Of a DNA stretch of 64,000 bases, positions 25,154-34,762 are shown in pieces (position 1 is the stretch's first letter; each line of letters opens with the position of its first letter). This DNA comes from an uncultured Fodinibius sp. Its GTDB lineage: Bacteria; Bacteroidota; Rhodothermia; Balneolales; Balneolaceae. The position numbers were made by a program, and so were the translations under genes. The DNA is taken from contig CAJXMW010000001.1 of assembly GCA_913056235.1 (NCBI GenBank), positions 682,001-746,000 on the forward strand. The letters are read 5' to 3'. The notes under the pieces were generated by a model. That model did no database searches. It was not told the origin of the DNA and saw only the letters and a list, made by a program, of their open reading frames with translations.

Positions 25154-26077
25154 GTGATTGCCTTTCGAACCCGAGATAAACGAACCAGCAGCGGTAGGTC
25201 ATTTATGTATTATCCGGTTATCGAATATGTGGCTTATGGCAATAAAAAGGAGTTCCAGAGCAAGTCGGGAGCAAGCTGGCCCATGCACGATATCGGGGAA
25301 GTAGTGGAGGTATATTATTCTAAGAAGTATGATGATATACGCCTGAAATCTGTAGTTCAGGGTGTATTTGGGTTGGTGTTTTTACTTATCGGAGTAGTTA
25401 TATGCTATTTTTTCTGGGCGAACTTTGAGATGGGCTTTTTCTCCCTCATTTATGCGGCGGGCGCATCCGGAGCCATAGCTTGGTTTTTTGAATCGCTGTT
25501 GCGCAAAAAGGATATCAAGAACGTCCAGGAATTGTCTCAGGAAGTGAGAACGCTCCGTGAAAAGGTTCGCCATAAAAAAACCACAGACGATAATGATAAA
25601 CTAATAACAACACAAAGTGAACTGTTGAGCTCAAAACAGCTGGCCAATAAGAATATCAAAATAATTGGATCTGTTTTTGCCATCGTGGGATTGGTAGTTA
25701 TTGGAGGAGCAATCTACTTTGGGCTGGACCGTTGGGATTTTATGGAAACGGCCGAACTGGGAGAAGGCACCGTGATTGATTATCGAAGCAGTATCGGTGA
25801 CGATGAGAGGACTTATTATCCCATTGTGGAATTTACTCCGCCTGGTACAAGTCAACCCATTACCTTTCAGCACGATGTGGGTTCATCGCACAAGTCTTAT
25901 AGCATTGGTGCGCTGGTTCCCGTGCTGTACGATCCGGATAATGCTGCGGATGCTATTGTAGATGAAGGCCTGTGGAACTGGTTTGGCCCAATAATTATGA
26001 ATGTGCTAGGTGTTACTTTCTTTGGTGTTGGGGGAACGCTAACCCGGCGTTGGCTGAAGATAAGACGGTATTATTAG
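25154..26077 (+). CDS. Double DUF3592 membrane protein, probably N-terminally shortened
   Basis: A 307-residue protein with two DUF3592 units. Unit 2 is complete: a membrane helix (IIGSVFAIVGLVVIGGAIYFG), then GEGTVIDYRSSIGDDERTYYPIVEFT, and HKSYSIGALVPVLYDPDNAADAIVDEG, followed by a last helix. Unit 1 has FMYYPVIEYVAYG and HDIGEVVEVYYSKKYDDIRLKS but no helix before it. The frame opens only at a stop 33 bp upstream of the GTG, so the leading helix seen in unit 2 is missing. A loss of the N-terminus is likely; function unknown. Confidence 0.75.
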   Translation: MIAFRTRDKRTSSGRSFMYYPVIEYVAYGNKKEFQSKSGASWPMHDIGEVVEVYYSKKYDDIRLKSVVQGVFGLVFLLIGVVICYFFWANFEMGFFSLIYAAGASGAIAWFFESLLRKKDIKNVQELSQEVRTLREKVRHKKTTDDNDKLITTQSELLSSKQLANKNIKIIGSVFAIVGLVVIGGAIYFGLDRWDFMETAELGEGTVIDYRSSIGDDERTYYPIVEFTPPGTSQPITFQHDVGSSHKSYSIGALVPVLYDPDNAADAIVDEGLWNWFGPIIMNVLGVTFFGVGGTLTRRWLKIRRYY

Positions 26078-26311
26078 AAGCTACAACAGCCGTTATCGTA
26101 GGTAGTATTATACAGTGGGTCAAAAAATTAGGAAATTCTATTTACCAAAATTTGTTATAACTCATTACTGAACTACGAATTTTGAAGTCACACAGAGAAT
26201 CCTGTACAGTAAATTTTTATAATAGATCCTGGAGAAAAATATTTTAGCTGAAGTAGTTCCGGCAAACCGGTTATACAGATTACATTCAGGATAACACGAA
26301 GTAGGTAAGTC

Positions 26312-27214
26312 ATGTCGGTAGTTTTCTTATTTATTGATGGCGTGGGATTGGGAAATCAGCACGATACCAATCCCTTTTTCCAGCAAACCTACCGCGGATT
26401 CTCGGCTATGGCCGGGGACCAATCTTTTTCTGTAAATGCTGATGAGCTGAAAGACCAAGAGCACATCTTTAAAGCGGTAGATGCCACGCTGGATGTGGAG
26501 GGGTTACCCCAGAGTGGGACAGGTCAGGCGACGCTCTTTTCCGGCGAAAATGCACCCAAAGAAATCGGTAAGCATTTTGGTCCTTTTCCCCACTCCGGCA
26601 CTAAGCATCTACTGGAGGAAGAAAGCCTGTTTTTGAAGGCACAGTCGCTGGGCAAGCAGTGCCGGTTTATGAATGCGTACCCGGATATTTTTTTCCAGAA
26701 AGCCCAAAAAAGAAATCGCTGGACCTGCACAACGCTGATGACTAAGAGTGCGGGTGTGGAGCTTAATACAACTGAAGATGTTGAAAAGGAGCGTGCTCTG
26801 ACGGCCGAGCTTACCCAGCAGGCATGGCGGGAGCATCTCAACATTGATGTGCCTCAGATAACGCCTGAAACCGCTGCCGATCGGCTACTTGAACAGTCAG
26901 CTAACTGGGATTTGTTGCTGCACGAGTACTACCTGACCGACAAGGCAGGCCACAGTCAGGAAGCCGAAAAAGCTGCCCGATATCTTAATGTTTATGACCG
27001 TTTTCTTTGGCATTTAATCAATCAGAAGCCAAAGGAAGTAACAATTGTGTTATGTAGTGACCATGGTAATATCGAAGACTTGTCGGTTAAAACACATACG
27101 CTAAACAGGGTACCTCTTTTTGCTTATGGCCCGGGAGCATCACACTTTTCTCAAGCGCAAAGTATTTTGGATGTAACGCCGGGAATCCTGCAAACAATTC
27201 GTAATAGTAAGTAA
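26312..27214 (+). CDS. Alkaline-phosphatase-superfamily metalloenzyme
   Basis: A 300-residue enzyme of the phosphoglycerate-mutase/alkaline-phosphatase superfamily. Metal and catalytic motifs are in order: FIDGVGLG (Asp9), GLPQSGTGQATLFSG (nucleophile Ser/Thr, about 70), LLHEYYLTDKAGHSQ (metal Asp and His), SDHGNIED (about 250) and KTHTLNRVPL. The pattern is like cofactor-independent PGM but the protein is much shorter, so it is probably a phosphohydrolase or phosphomutase of unknown substrate. Single gene; convergent with the DUF6567-like lipoprotein gene. Confidence 0.82.
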   Translation: MSVVFLFIDGVGLGNQHDTNPFFQQTYRGFSAMAGDQSFSVNADELKDQEHIFKAVDATLDVEGLPQSGTGQATLFSGENAPKEIGKHFGPFPHSGTKHLLEEESLFLKAQSLGKQCRFMNAYPDIFFQKAQKRNRWTCTTLMTKSAGVELNTTEDVEKERALTAELTQQAWREHLNIDVPQITPETAADRLLEQSANWDLLLHEYYLTDKAGHSQEAEKAARYLNVYDRFLWHLINQKPKEVTIVLCSDHGNIEDLSVKTHTLNRVPLFAYGPGASHFSQAQSILDVTPGILQTIRNSK

Positions 27215-27217
27215 CAG

Positions 27218-27634
27218 CTATTCGGTAAATTCTATCACATCTGCTCGGACGTTCACCATCACTTTGGTGTAGATTAACAGGTTCAAAATGTCGGTGTCGT
27301 ATCGTACATTCGCCAGAGCCAGTCGCTTGCCGTCTATTGCCCCATTATTCTTTTCATAATTCACCCAGAGGCTCTCCAGGGCCTCTTTGTAAAGCAGTCC
27401 TGTGCCCTCTACACGTCCCGCCGCGAGGGTATTTACCGTAAAGCCCGTCCCGTAGCTGACTCCCAGTACGTATGCCGCTTCCGAATATCCCGAAACACTG
27501 GTTGCAGTGATGGTATAATTAGCTTGTTCAAGGTTCACCGTTGTTTGATTAAGTGACAAAAAAGCACCGGAGGTCGTGCATCCCGTTAAAAAAAGAGCGC
27601 TCAATAGGGCAATCCCAATAATTTTGTTTCTCAT
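27218..27634 (-). CDS. Lipoprotein resembling DUF6567
   Basis: A 138-residue lipoprotein with lipobox LTGC (Cys19). The run TTVNLEQANYTITATSVSGYSEAAYVLGVSYG, then ALESLW and NLLIYTKVMVNVRADVIEF, matches my recollection of DUF6567, a Bacteroidota family of unknown role. The final ADVIEF is its typical end. The gene stops four bases after the convergent metalloenzyme gene. Confidence 0.7.
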   Translation of the reverse strand: MRNKIIGIALLSALFLTGCTTSGAFLSLNQTTVNLEQANYTITATSVSGYSEAAYVLGVSYGTGFTVNTLAAGRVEGTGLLYKEALESLWVNYEKNNGAIDGKRLALANVRYDTDILNLLIYTKVMVNVRADVIEFTE

Positions 27635-27806
27635 GACTATCCTGATAAAGTGTTGTGAAGAAATATATGGGGAGAATTTATTGAGAATAGAACAGACCGG
27701 CTGTAGGGAGGTACCTAATTTTGGTATAGAGAAAAGACTAAAAGTCTAAAACTAAATAGTTAGTTAGCTTCTTTATGGTAATTTTAGATGCTAAGGGTAA
27801 TTAAAT

Positions 27807-27836
27807 AGCAAAGCCCCTCCGCTTGAAGGGGCTTTA
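27807..27836 (-). terminator. Terminator downstream of adk
   Basis: Read on the minus strand, AAAGCCCCTT-CAAGCG-GAGGGGCTTT is a strong stem followed by GCTATTT. It lies 21 bp after the adk stop codon. The symmetric A/T flanks would let it work in both directions. Confidence 0.8.
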
Positions 27837-27856
27837 AAAGCTAAAAAGCAACATGC

Positions 27857-28414
27857 TTAGTTCGAAAAGGTATCCTTGATACGAGCAAAGATTTCATCAA
27901 TGGATCCAACTCCGTTGATTTCTTTGACTACATCTTGCTGCTTGTAGTGGTTTAGCACCGGCTGGGTCTCATTCCAGTACACATCAAGACGATTTTTAAT
28001 TTTCTCAGGGGTATCATCAGAGCGTCCTTCGCCGCGACTTAAAATACGGTCGATGAGTTCTTCCTCGGGCACTTCCAGCTGCAAAAAAGCATCCAGCGTT
28101 TTACCTTTTTTGTCAAGGATCTCATCAAAAGCCTCGGCCTGGGGGACGGTTCGTGGGAATCCATCCAGAATATAGCCGTCGTCATATTTGTCGTCTTTGA
28201 GCTCTTCTTCGACCAGGGCCACCACTTTCTCATCAGGCACCAGATCACCGGCATCTAAAATTGATTTTACTTCTTTGCCAAGGGGGGTCTCATTTTTAAT
28301 GGCTGAACGAAATATTTCGCCGGTCGAAAGATGAGGAATATTGTATTCTTCACTGATGAGATTTGCCTGAGTACCTTTGCCGGCGCCGGGAGGCCCAAAG
28401 ATGATGATACGCAT
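27857..28414 (-). CDS. adk: Adenylate kinase (short form)
   Basis: A 185-residue adenylate kinase (ATP + AMP to 2 ADP). The P-loop is FGPPGAGKGTQ (residues 5-15), the NMP-binding segment LSTGEIFRSAI, and the DGFPRTVPQAEAF motif is intact. The LID is short, as in non-zinc forms (RGEGRSDDTPEKIKNRLDVY), which explains the length below the 214-residue E. coli enzyme. Complete, starting at ATG. Confidence 0.96.
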   Translation of the reverse strand: MRIIIFGPPGAGKGTQANLISEEYNIPHLSTGEIFRSAIKNETPLGKEVKSILDAGDLVPDEKVVALVEEELKDDKYDDGYILDGFPRTVPQAEAFDEILDKKGKTLDAFLQLEVPEEELIDRILSRGEGRSDDTPEKIKNRLDVYWNETQPVLNHYKQQDVVKEINGVGSIDEIFARIKDTFSN

Positions 28415-28580
28415 AGTCTTTTGTTAGATTATTTCAATTGCAATAAGTGAAGCTGAAAATAGCGCAATCATCAGGTATATTCAATTCTTACAGAAGATAA
28501 TACAGTCTTAATATAAGGCTGATGAAAAAGAGTAATGCTTCTGCTACTTTGTTGCTAAACCATAAAACAAAATATTACCT

Positions 28581-29936
28581 ATGCAACGACTTGGACGCAA
28601 TTTACTGCTACTACTATTTTTTGCTACGGCGATAACAGCCCGAGCACAAACAGCTAATGATTTACTGGAGGCCGGACCCATGCTCGGCTATGTAGAGATC
28701 CAGGAAGCCAATCTCTGGATCCAAACTACGAAACCGGTCGAGTATGAGATTAGGTACCATCCCAAAGGAGAAGAGAACAATACAATGTCTTACCATGGGA
28801 TGACGAAATCATCAGCCTCGAATACCGCACATATTAAATTGGCGGATCTCAGTTACGGCACTACCTACGACTACGATTTATATCTGGAGGGTAACCGTGT
28901 TGAGCTGCCCTATAACACCAGTTTTACCACCAAGCCGTTGTGGCAGTATCGTACTTCACCGCCGAATGTTTCTATTGCGCTGGGATCCTGCCTGTTTATC
29001 AACGATAAAAAATCTGACCGACCAGGCGAAGGCTATGGCAAGGGCACGGATATCCTGCCGGAAATTACGAAGAAGAATCCGGATATGATGCTCTGGCTAG
29101 GGGATAATGTGTACTACCGCGAGCCGGACTTTTATTCCAAACCTGCTATGGATGAACGCTATAAAGATGCTCGTAATACCGAAGATATGCAGGCGCTTCT
29201 GGCCAACACTATCAATCTGGCTACCTGGGATGACCACGATTTTGGTCCCAACAACTCGGATCGGTCGTATCGGATGCGCGAAGAGACGCTCGATATATTC
29301 AAGCGCTACTGGGCTAATCCCAGTTATGGTACGGAAGAGACTAAAGGTGTATTTACAAAGTACAAGTACAGCGACGTAGAGTTATTTTTTATGGATGATC
29401 GCTACCACCGCGCCCCCAATCGCCTAGACAGCGAGGACAAAGCCTTCTTTGGTGAAGCACAACTTCAGTGGCTGATGGATAGCCTGGTGGGTAGTTCAGC
29501 GACTTTTAAGCTCGTGATTGTCGGTAACCAGGCGACCAATAAAATGCACAATTATGAATCTCTGTTTGCTTACAAGCATGAATACAACAAGCTGATGAAC
29601 TTTTTAAAGGAGCAGGATATTCCCGGCGTAGTATTTATTTCGGGCGACCGCCATTTTACGGAGCTGCTCAAAACCAATCGGGGACGTGATTATCCCATCT
29701 ATGAGTTTACCTCATCGCCGCTTTCCAGTAGTAGTTATTCTACCCTGGATGAAAGCGAAGAATACAATAATCCTCAACGCGTAGAGGGTACGGTGGTGTA
29801 CAAAGATCAAAATTTTGGGATGATTCGAGTTACCGGGAAAGAAGATGACCGCAAGTTGACATTGCAGACCTATGGGTCGGAAGGTAAAAAACTGTGGGAG
29901 AAGACAATCCATGAAAATGATTTGGACAATGAATAG
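28581..29936 (+). CDS. Exported PhoD-like metallophosphatase
   Basis: A 451-residue exported enzyme: a signal peptide ends near ITARAQ, then a fibronectin-like N-domain (about 25-130) and the PhoD-like catalytic core. Metal sites: ALGSCLF, WLGDNVYYREPD, WDDHDFGPNNSD and SGDRHFTELL, all typical of alkaline phosphatase D or phosphodiesterase D. It likely works in the periplasm on phosphoesters. Followed by its own terminator at 29971. Confidence 0.9.
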   Translation: MQRLGRNLLLLLFFATAITARAQTANDLLEAGPMLGYVEIQEANLWIQTTKPVEYEIRYHPKGEENNTMSYHGMTKSSASNTAHIKLADLSYGTTYDYDLYLEGNRVELPYNTSFTTKPLWQYRTSPPNVSIALGSCLFINDKKSDRPGEGYGKGTDILPEITKKNPDMMLWLGDNVYYREPDFYSKPAMDERYKDARNTEDMQALLANTINLATWDDHDFGPNNSDRSYRMREETLDIFKRYWANPSYGTEETKGVFTKYKYSDVELFFMDDRYHRAPNRLDSEDKAFFGEAQLQWLMDSLVGSSATFKLVIVGNQATNKMHNYESLFAYKHEYNKLMNFLKEQDIPGVVFISGDRHFTELLKTNRGRDYPIYEFTSSPLSSSSYSTLDESEEYNNPQRVEGTVVYKDQNFGMIRVTGKEDDRKLTLQTYGSEGKKLWEKTIHENDLDNE

Positions 29937-29970
29937 AATAATTGCCTAATTTCTTGTTAGCCTGCGAATT

Positions 29971-30003
29971 GAGATGCCGTCTTAAATGGGCGGCATCTTA
30001 TTA
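29971..30003 (+). terminator. Terminator of the PhoD-like gene
   Basis: GATGCCG and CGGCATC pair across an 11-base loop and are followed by TTATT. Because the hairpin lies between 29942 and the ATG at 30038, the mechanosensitive-channel gene cannot start upstream of it. Confidence 0.75.
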
Positions 30004-30037
30004 TGGGAATATTATACTTATCGAAAATAGGGACGGC

Positions 30038-30922
30038 ATGACTTGGGAAGAAATTTTTAGCTACATCCACGATATTCTAAATTTTAAGCTTTTTACGCTT
30101 AACCAGATTCCTATTACTGTTCTCTCCATTTTACTTTTCTTGCTGCTTCTTACGGGCTTTAGTATTCTGGGTGTTTGGGTTCGAAAAACGCTGAACCGGC
30201 GGCTGCTCAAGCGGTTCAAAATTGATGCAGGTACTCGCTACACCCTGTCGCGCGTTACTCAGTATCTCATCATTAGTATTGGTGTGCTTATCTCTTTTGA
30301 TTTTGTGGGGATTGACCTGAGTAGCCTCACGGTCATTTTTGGGCTGCTTTCGGTGGGTATTGGTTTTGGTCTGCAGAACGTGACGGCCAACTTTATTTCT
30401 GGTCTCATAATCCTGTTTGAACGCCCTATCAGCGTAGGTGACCGCGTGATGGTCAGTGACATCGAAGGCGATATTATCGAGATCAATATTCGGTCTACCA
30501 TGGTGCGTACCGTCAATAATATCTCCATCATTGTGCCCAACTCCGAGTTTGTTTCTAAAGATGTGATTAACTATTCGCATGGGGATACAACCTATCGACT
30601 TGATGTCAATGTGGGGGTAGCATACGGCTCTGATTTGGATACCGTGCTGAAGGCTTTGCAGGAAGTGGCCGACCAAAACAAAAGCGTAATGCAAAAGCCC
30701 AAACCGGAGGTACACCTGATTGAGTTTGGTGATTCTTCTTGGAATATGCAGTTACGGGCCTGGATCCCTGATGTGAAGCGCTATCCGCGCATCCGCAATG
30801 AACTGAATCAGTCTATTGTACGCACCTTCCGTAAGTACGATGTGGAGATTCCCTTCCCACAGCGCGATCTACATGTACGTAGTTCTGTGAAACTGCCGGT
30901 TGGTGATGACGGAAAAGAGTAG
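30038..30922 (+). CDS. Small-conductance mechanosensitive channel (MscS family)
   Basis: A 294-residue inner-membrane channel that releases solutes on hypo-osmotic shock. The ATG at 30038 is chosen over a TTG at 29942, because a terminator separates them. Three membrane helices (about 25-50, 68-90 and 100-120) lead into the pore helix/beta domain VGIGFGLQNVTANFISGLIILFERPISVGDRVMV, the diagnostic MscS segment, followed by the C-terminal alpha-beta domain. Consistent with the osmotic-stress character of the genome. Confidence 0.93.
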   Translation: MTWEEIFSYIHDILNFKLFTLNQIPITVLSILLFLLLLTGFSILGVWVRKTLNRRLLKRFKIDAGTRYTLSRVTQYLIISIGVLISFDFVGIDLSSLTVIFGLLSVGIGFGLQNVTANFISGLIILFERPISVGDRVMVSDIEGDIIEINIRSTMVRTVNNISIIVPNSEFVSKDVINYSHGDTTYRLDVNVGVAYGSDLDTVLKALQEVADQNKSVMQKPKPEVHLIEFGDSSWNMQLRAWIPDVKRYPRIRNELNQSIVRTFRKYDVEIPFPQRDLHVRSSVKLPVGDDGKE

Positions 30923-31424
30923 GCGTAAATATTTACATATCATCCTGAATCCAACATACGTAACCGCCACTATTTTGGCGAAGTGGGCCTTGTTTTAGGA
31001 TCTTAAGACCAATATACATTGGTCTTCCTCCTGCACCTCCTTCGGATTTATTTGTTAAACCCATCATCAATTGTGTCAAAAGGAGGATTTCTTGTTACTG
31101 TTTCCCCAAAACCACCGGCATAACGAATCATGTACGGAGATCGGAAGGCGAAAAGTATAATTTCGTACCGGTATGAAATTTGAAATATTACAAAACGGGA
31201 CGGACCATTGAAATTATCCCGCTGAGCGATCGAAGTGGGACCAGGATTCTCAGCCGGTCAATTTTTAGTTCGTTTTTCTTGAACGAAAAAATGAACAGTT
31301 AATATGAATAGTACTTTATATGACCCATATAAAGAGTCTATTATGTTATACTTCATGCAACAATATTAGAATAGCCCCATGGCTGTACCATGAGGCCATT
31401 CATTAAGTATCCTTATTTCTATTC
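30923..31424. other. 502-bp gap with a degraded reading frame
   Basis: On the minus strand two overlapping frames read like one protein: YAGGFGETVTRNPPFDTIDD then GFNK-stop, and MMGLTNKSEGGAGGRPMYIG then LKILKQGPLRQNSGGYVCWI ending at a TAA at 30932-30934. They overlap around 31067 in different frames, so this is probably a frameshifted fragment of an unrecognised gene. The copy of the CCTGAA-type repeat motif at 30940 lies in its tail. The rest (31140-31424) shows nothing identifiable. Confidence 0.4.
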
Positions 31425-34400
31425 TTAATTCTCGATCGGCACGGATTCCTGTTCAATCTCTTGGATCATATTTGTGAGTTCACCGCGAAGAATAGGTTCC
31501 ACCTTTTGAAACTGGGCATCCACCTTGGCTGCAAGGTCTTCATACACCCCATACTGCTGTTCCGTGGGATGGTTGTCGCCCGTGGCCACCGTACTGGCCA
31601 GAGCCGCCAGCTTGTTGTTCAGCTTAATCGGATAATTCAGTACATCCTGGGAAGACTCCGCTTTTGTTTGCATTAGCTCACTTTCTACCTCGCTGAGAGT
31701 CTGCAGCATGGCATCGGCCCGCTTTTCAACCTGTTCATTCTTTGCGTATTCCGATTTAATATCTTCAAGCTTCCCACGCACCTCACGTATGCGGTTGATG
31801 GTCTTGTGAGTAGTATCAAGCTTGGCAATAATTTTTTGGTGGAGTTCAAACTGAGCTTCAAAATCATCTTGCGTAGTTTCAATACGTGGATCTTTGACGA
31901 TCTCAAATGGCTGACTCATCACGGTTTCATCCTCAATAATGAGACGCACCTCATAGGAGCCGGGAATTGCTTTTGGTCCGTCGGTAGATCCCGCCCATAG
32001 AATTTGTCGTCCGTCCAAATCAGTTGCTCCAGGATACTCCATATTCCAGGCAAATTCGTTGAGTCCCTTCTTAGTCGTCAACACGGTTGGTTCTGTTTTT
32101 CCTTCCTCCTCATAAAATTCGGTGGATTCTTTGACTTCGTTTCCTTTGATATCCTCTTCGCTGGAATAGGTGCGAATTACATCTCCATCGGACTCCAGAA
32201 ACTGAAGCTTCACCTCTTTGTCGGTAAATTCCTTCAGGTTGTAGTGCACCACAACGCCCGGCTCAGGATTTTGTCCCATCGTTCGACCCGGCTCGCTGAA
32301 GCTGGGTCCGCCAAATTTATAGGTCGTTTCCGGCTGATAGAGATGGTTTTCAGATTTTGCTTCATCGTTTACTTGGTGCAGCACGTTCAGGTTATCCAGT
32401 ATCCAGAATGAGCGTCCCTGTGTTGCTATCACCAGATCCTTGTCACGCTTGTGCACACGCAGATCTGTGATCGGTACTGATGGCAGGTTCAGCTGCAGTG
32501 GCTGCCAAAGTTGGCCATTGTTAAACGAAACGTAGACGCCTGTTTCCGTACCGGCATACAGCAGGCCTTCTTTGTTGGGATCTTCGCGAATGACTCGGGT
32601 AAAATCCTTATCGGGGATTCCAGTCGTAATCTTCGTCCAGCTCTTGCCGTAATTGTCTGTTTTGTAAAGCATGGGTTGGAAATCATCAAACTTGTAACGA
32701 TTTACGGCAATATAGGCTGTACCGGCATCAAAGTGGGAGGCATCGATAATGCTGACCATCGACTCGGGCATGCCGTCGGGCGTAACCTCGGTCCAGGTTT
32801 CGCCATTGTCGCGGCTGACGTGTACTAAGCCACCGTCGGAGCCTGTCCACAGAACTCCTTGTTTCACCGGCGATTCTGCAAAAGCAAAAATGGTGTTGTA
32901 ATATTCAACACTGGTATCGTCATGAGTAATAGGGCCACCCGACTTACCCTGCTTAGATTCTTCATCACGCGTAAGATCCTCACTGATTTGCTCCCAGCTC
33001 ATGCCCTCATCTGTAGAGCGGTGCACAAACTGCGAGGTCGTATAAATGACATCAGGATCATGCGGCGAAATATAAATCGGGAATGTCCACTGGAAACGAT
33101 ATCGAATATCTTTGGCGGCTGCTCCCATCGGGTTGTTTGGCCACACGTCAATGCGGTCGCTCTGGTGAGTATAGTCGTTAAATTTATTTAGATATCCACC
33201 ATAACTTCCGCCATAGGTAACGTTCGGGTTTTCGGGATCCGGGGCGATATAACCGCTTTCACCGCCAGCCACCGGTTCCCAATCGCTCTCGTCAATACCG
33301 TAGCCCGAGGTTCTGCTTTTGATGGCGACGGTGCTGTTATCCTGCTGAGCACCGTAAATCCAGTAGGGGAACTGGTTATCCAGAATCACGTGGTAAAATT
33401 GCGCCGTCGCATATTTATGATATGATGACCAGCTGGCGCCCCCGTTGTCGGAAACCTGTCCGCCACCGTCATCACCAACGACCATTCGGTCGCTGTTATT
33501 GGGGGCAATCCAAAGGTCGTGGTGGTCACCGTGCGGGGTATCAATAGACTCAAATGTTTTTCCACCGTCTGTGGATTTGTGCAGGCCAACATTAAGTACA
33601 TAAACAGTGTTTTCGTCCTGGGGATCAGCTTCGATATGTGTATAGTACCAGGCGCGTTGGCGCAGCTTGCGTTCTTTGTTAGTGCGCGTCCATGTTTTAC
33701 CGCCGTTATCAGATCGGAAAACGCCGCCGTTGTTACTTTCAATAATTGCCCAAACACGGTTTGAGTTCACTGGGGAAATTGTGACGCCGATCTTGCCCAT
33801 TAAGCCTTTTGGCATGCCGGGACGTTCGGAAATATTGGTCCAGGTTTCGCCACCATCGGTACTTTTGTAGAGTCCGCTTCCTTCGCCTCCGCTCGACATC
33901 TTCCAGGGATTGCGATAAGCTTCCCAAAGCGAGGCATAGAGCACGCGTGGATTGTTGGGATCCACCGTGATATCAACAGCACCGGTATGTTTATTGTGAT
34001 ATAGTACTTTGTCCCATGTTTTACCGCCGTCTGTCGTTTTAAAGACGCCGCGCTCCTTATTTCCTTCATTGCCGAAAGCGTGGCCCAGGGCAGCAACCCA
34101 GGCAATATCTTCATCTTCGGGATGGACTGCTATTTCACCAATAAAATGTGTTTCGCCGAGCCCGATATGAGTCCAGTTTTCACCTCCATCAACCGATCGA
34201 TACACGCCATCGCCAGCCGACATATTACCGCGGATACAGGTTTCGCCCATGCCGGCGTAGATTACGTTTTTGTCGGATGGAGCTACGGCAAGTGCTCCTA
34301 CCGATCCTGTTTTAAAATCTCCGTCCGAAACGTTAATCCAGGTCTTCCCGCGATCCGTAGTCTTGTAAATGCCGCCACCCGTAAATCCGGTATAATAGGT

Positions 34401-34625
34401 AGTCGGCTGATCTTTGTGGCCGGCAACGGCTACCGACCTGCCGCCTCGAAAAGGACCAATATTTCGATATTCGAGGGTTTGCAGGTAGGTTTTGTCGTGC
34501 GTAGGATTGTCGGTATCCTCCCCATGGCCAAACGGCTGGGCCTGTAGAGATCCGAACAGTCCAAAAAGCAGTGCTGAGGTTATTATTACAATCATGCTCC
34601 CAGAAATGCGATGATTAGCTGACAT
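31425..34625 (-). CDS. Exported VPS10/sortilin-like beta-propeller protein
   Basis: A 1066-residue exported protein. The ATG at 34625 gives a signal peptide (MIVIITSALLFGLFGSLQAQ). From about 40 to 760 it is a long propeller of BNR/Asp-box repeats: TTDRGKTWINVSDGDFK, SVDGGENWTHIG, TTDGGKTWDKVL, STDGGETWTNIS, SDNGGKTWTR and others (S/T-x-D-x-G-x-T-W). The last third has beta-sandwich and coiled helices (IETTQDDFEAQFELHQKII). The WD40/YVTN-glycosyl-hydrolase-like family is abundant in Bacteroidota; substrate unknown. The propeller looks complete. Confidence 0.88.
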   Translation of the reverse strand: MSANHRISGSMIVIITSALLFGLFGSLQAQPFGHGEDTDNPTHDKTYLQTLEYRNIGPFRGGRSVAVAGHKDQPTTYYTGFTGGGIYKTTDRGKTWINVSDGDFKTGSVGALAVAPSDKNVIYAGMGETCIRGNMSAGDGVYRSVDGGENWTHIGLGETHFIGEIAVHPEDEDIAWVAALGHAFGNEGNKERGVFKTTDGGKTWDKVLYHNKHTGAVDITVDPNNPRVLYASLWEAYRNPWKMSSGGEGSGLYKSTDGGETWTNISERPGMPKGLMGKIGVTISPVNSNRVWAIIESNNGGVFRSDNGGKTWTRTNKERKLRQRAWYYTHIEADPQDENTVYVLNVGLHKSTDGGKTFESIDTPHGDHHDLWIAPNNSDRMVVGDDGGGQVSDNGGASWSSYHKYATAQFYHVILDNQFPYWIYGAQQDNSTVAIKSRTSGYGIDESDWEPVAGGESGYIAPDPENPNVTYGGSYGGYLNKFNDYTHQSDRIDVWPNNPMGAAAKDIRYRFQWTFPIYISPHDPDVIYTTSQFVHRSTDEGMSWEQISEDLTRDEESKQGKSGGPITHDDTSVEYYNTIFAFAESPVKQGVLWTGSDGGLVHVSRDNGETWTEVTPDGMPESMVSIIDASHFDAGTAYIAVNRYKFDDFQPMLYKTDNYGKSWTKITTGIPDKDFTRVIREDPNKEGLLYAGTETGVYVSFNNGQLWQPLQLNLPSVPITDLRVHKRDKDLVIATQGRSFWILDNLNVLHQVNDEAKSENHLYQPETTYKFGGPSFSEPGRTMGQNPEPGVVVHYNLKEFTDKEVKLQFLESDGDVIRTYSSEEDIKGNEVKESTEFYEEEGKTEPTVLTTKKGLNEFAWNMEYPGATDLDGRQILWAGSTDGPKAIPGSYEVRLIIEDETVMSQPFEIVKDPRIETTQDDFEAQFELHQKIIAKLDTTHKTINRIREVRGKLEDIKSEYAKNEQVEKRADAMLQTLSEVESELMQTKAESSQDVLNYPIKLNNKLAALASTVATGDNHPTEQQYGVYEDLAAKVDAQFQKVEPILRGELTNMIQEIEQESVPIEN

Positions 34626-34762
34626 AAGTCCCAATATTATATTAATTGTTTATATGATGTTTACAATGTATTAAAATTGCTTTCGGGTTTTTGGTAAAAA
34701 AATGTGAATTAGGGTGATTTTCATTTGGTGGATTCCTTCGCCATTATCATTATTTTGAGTCT

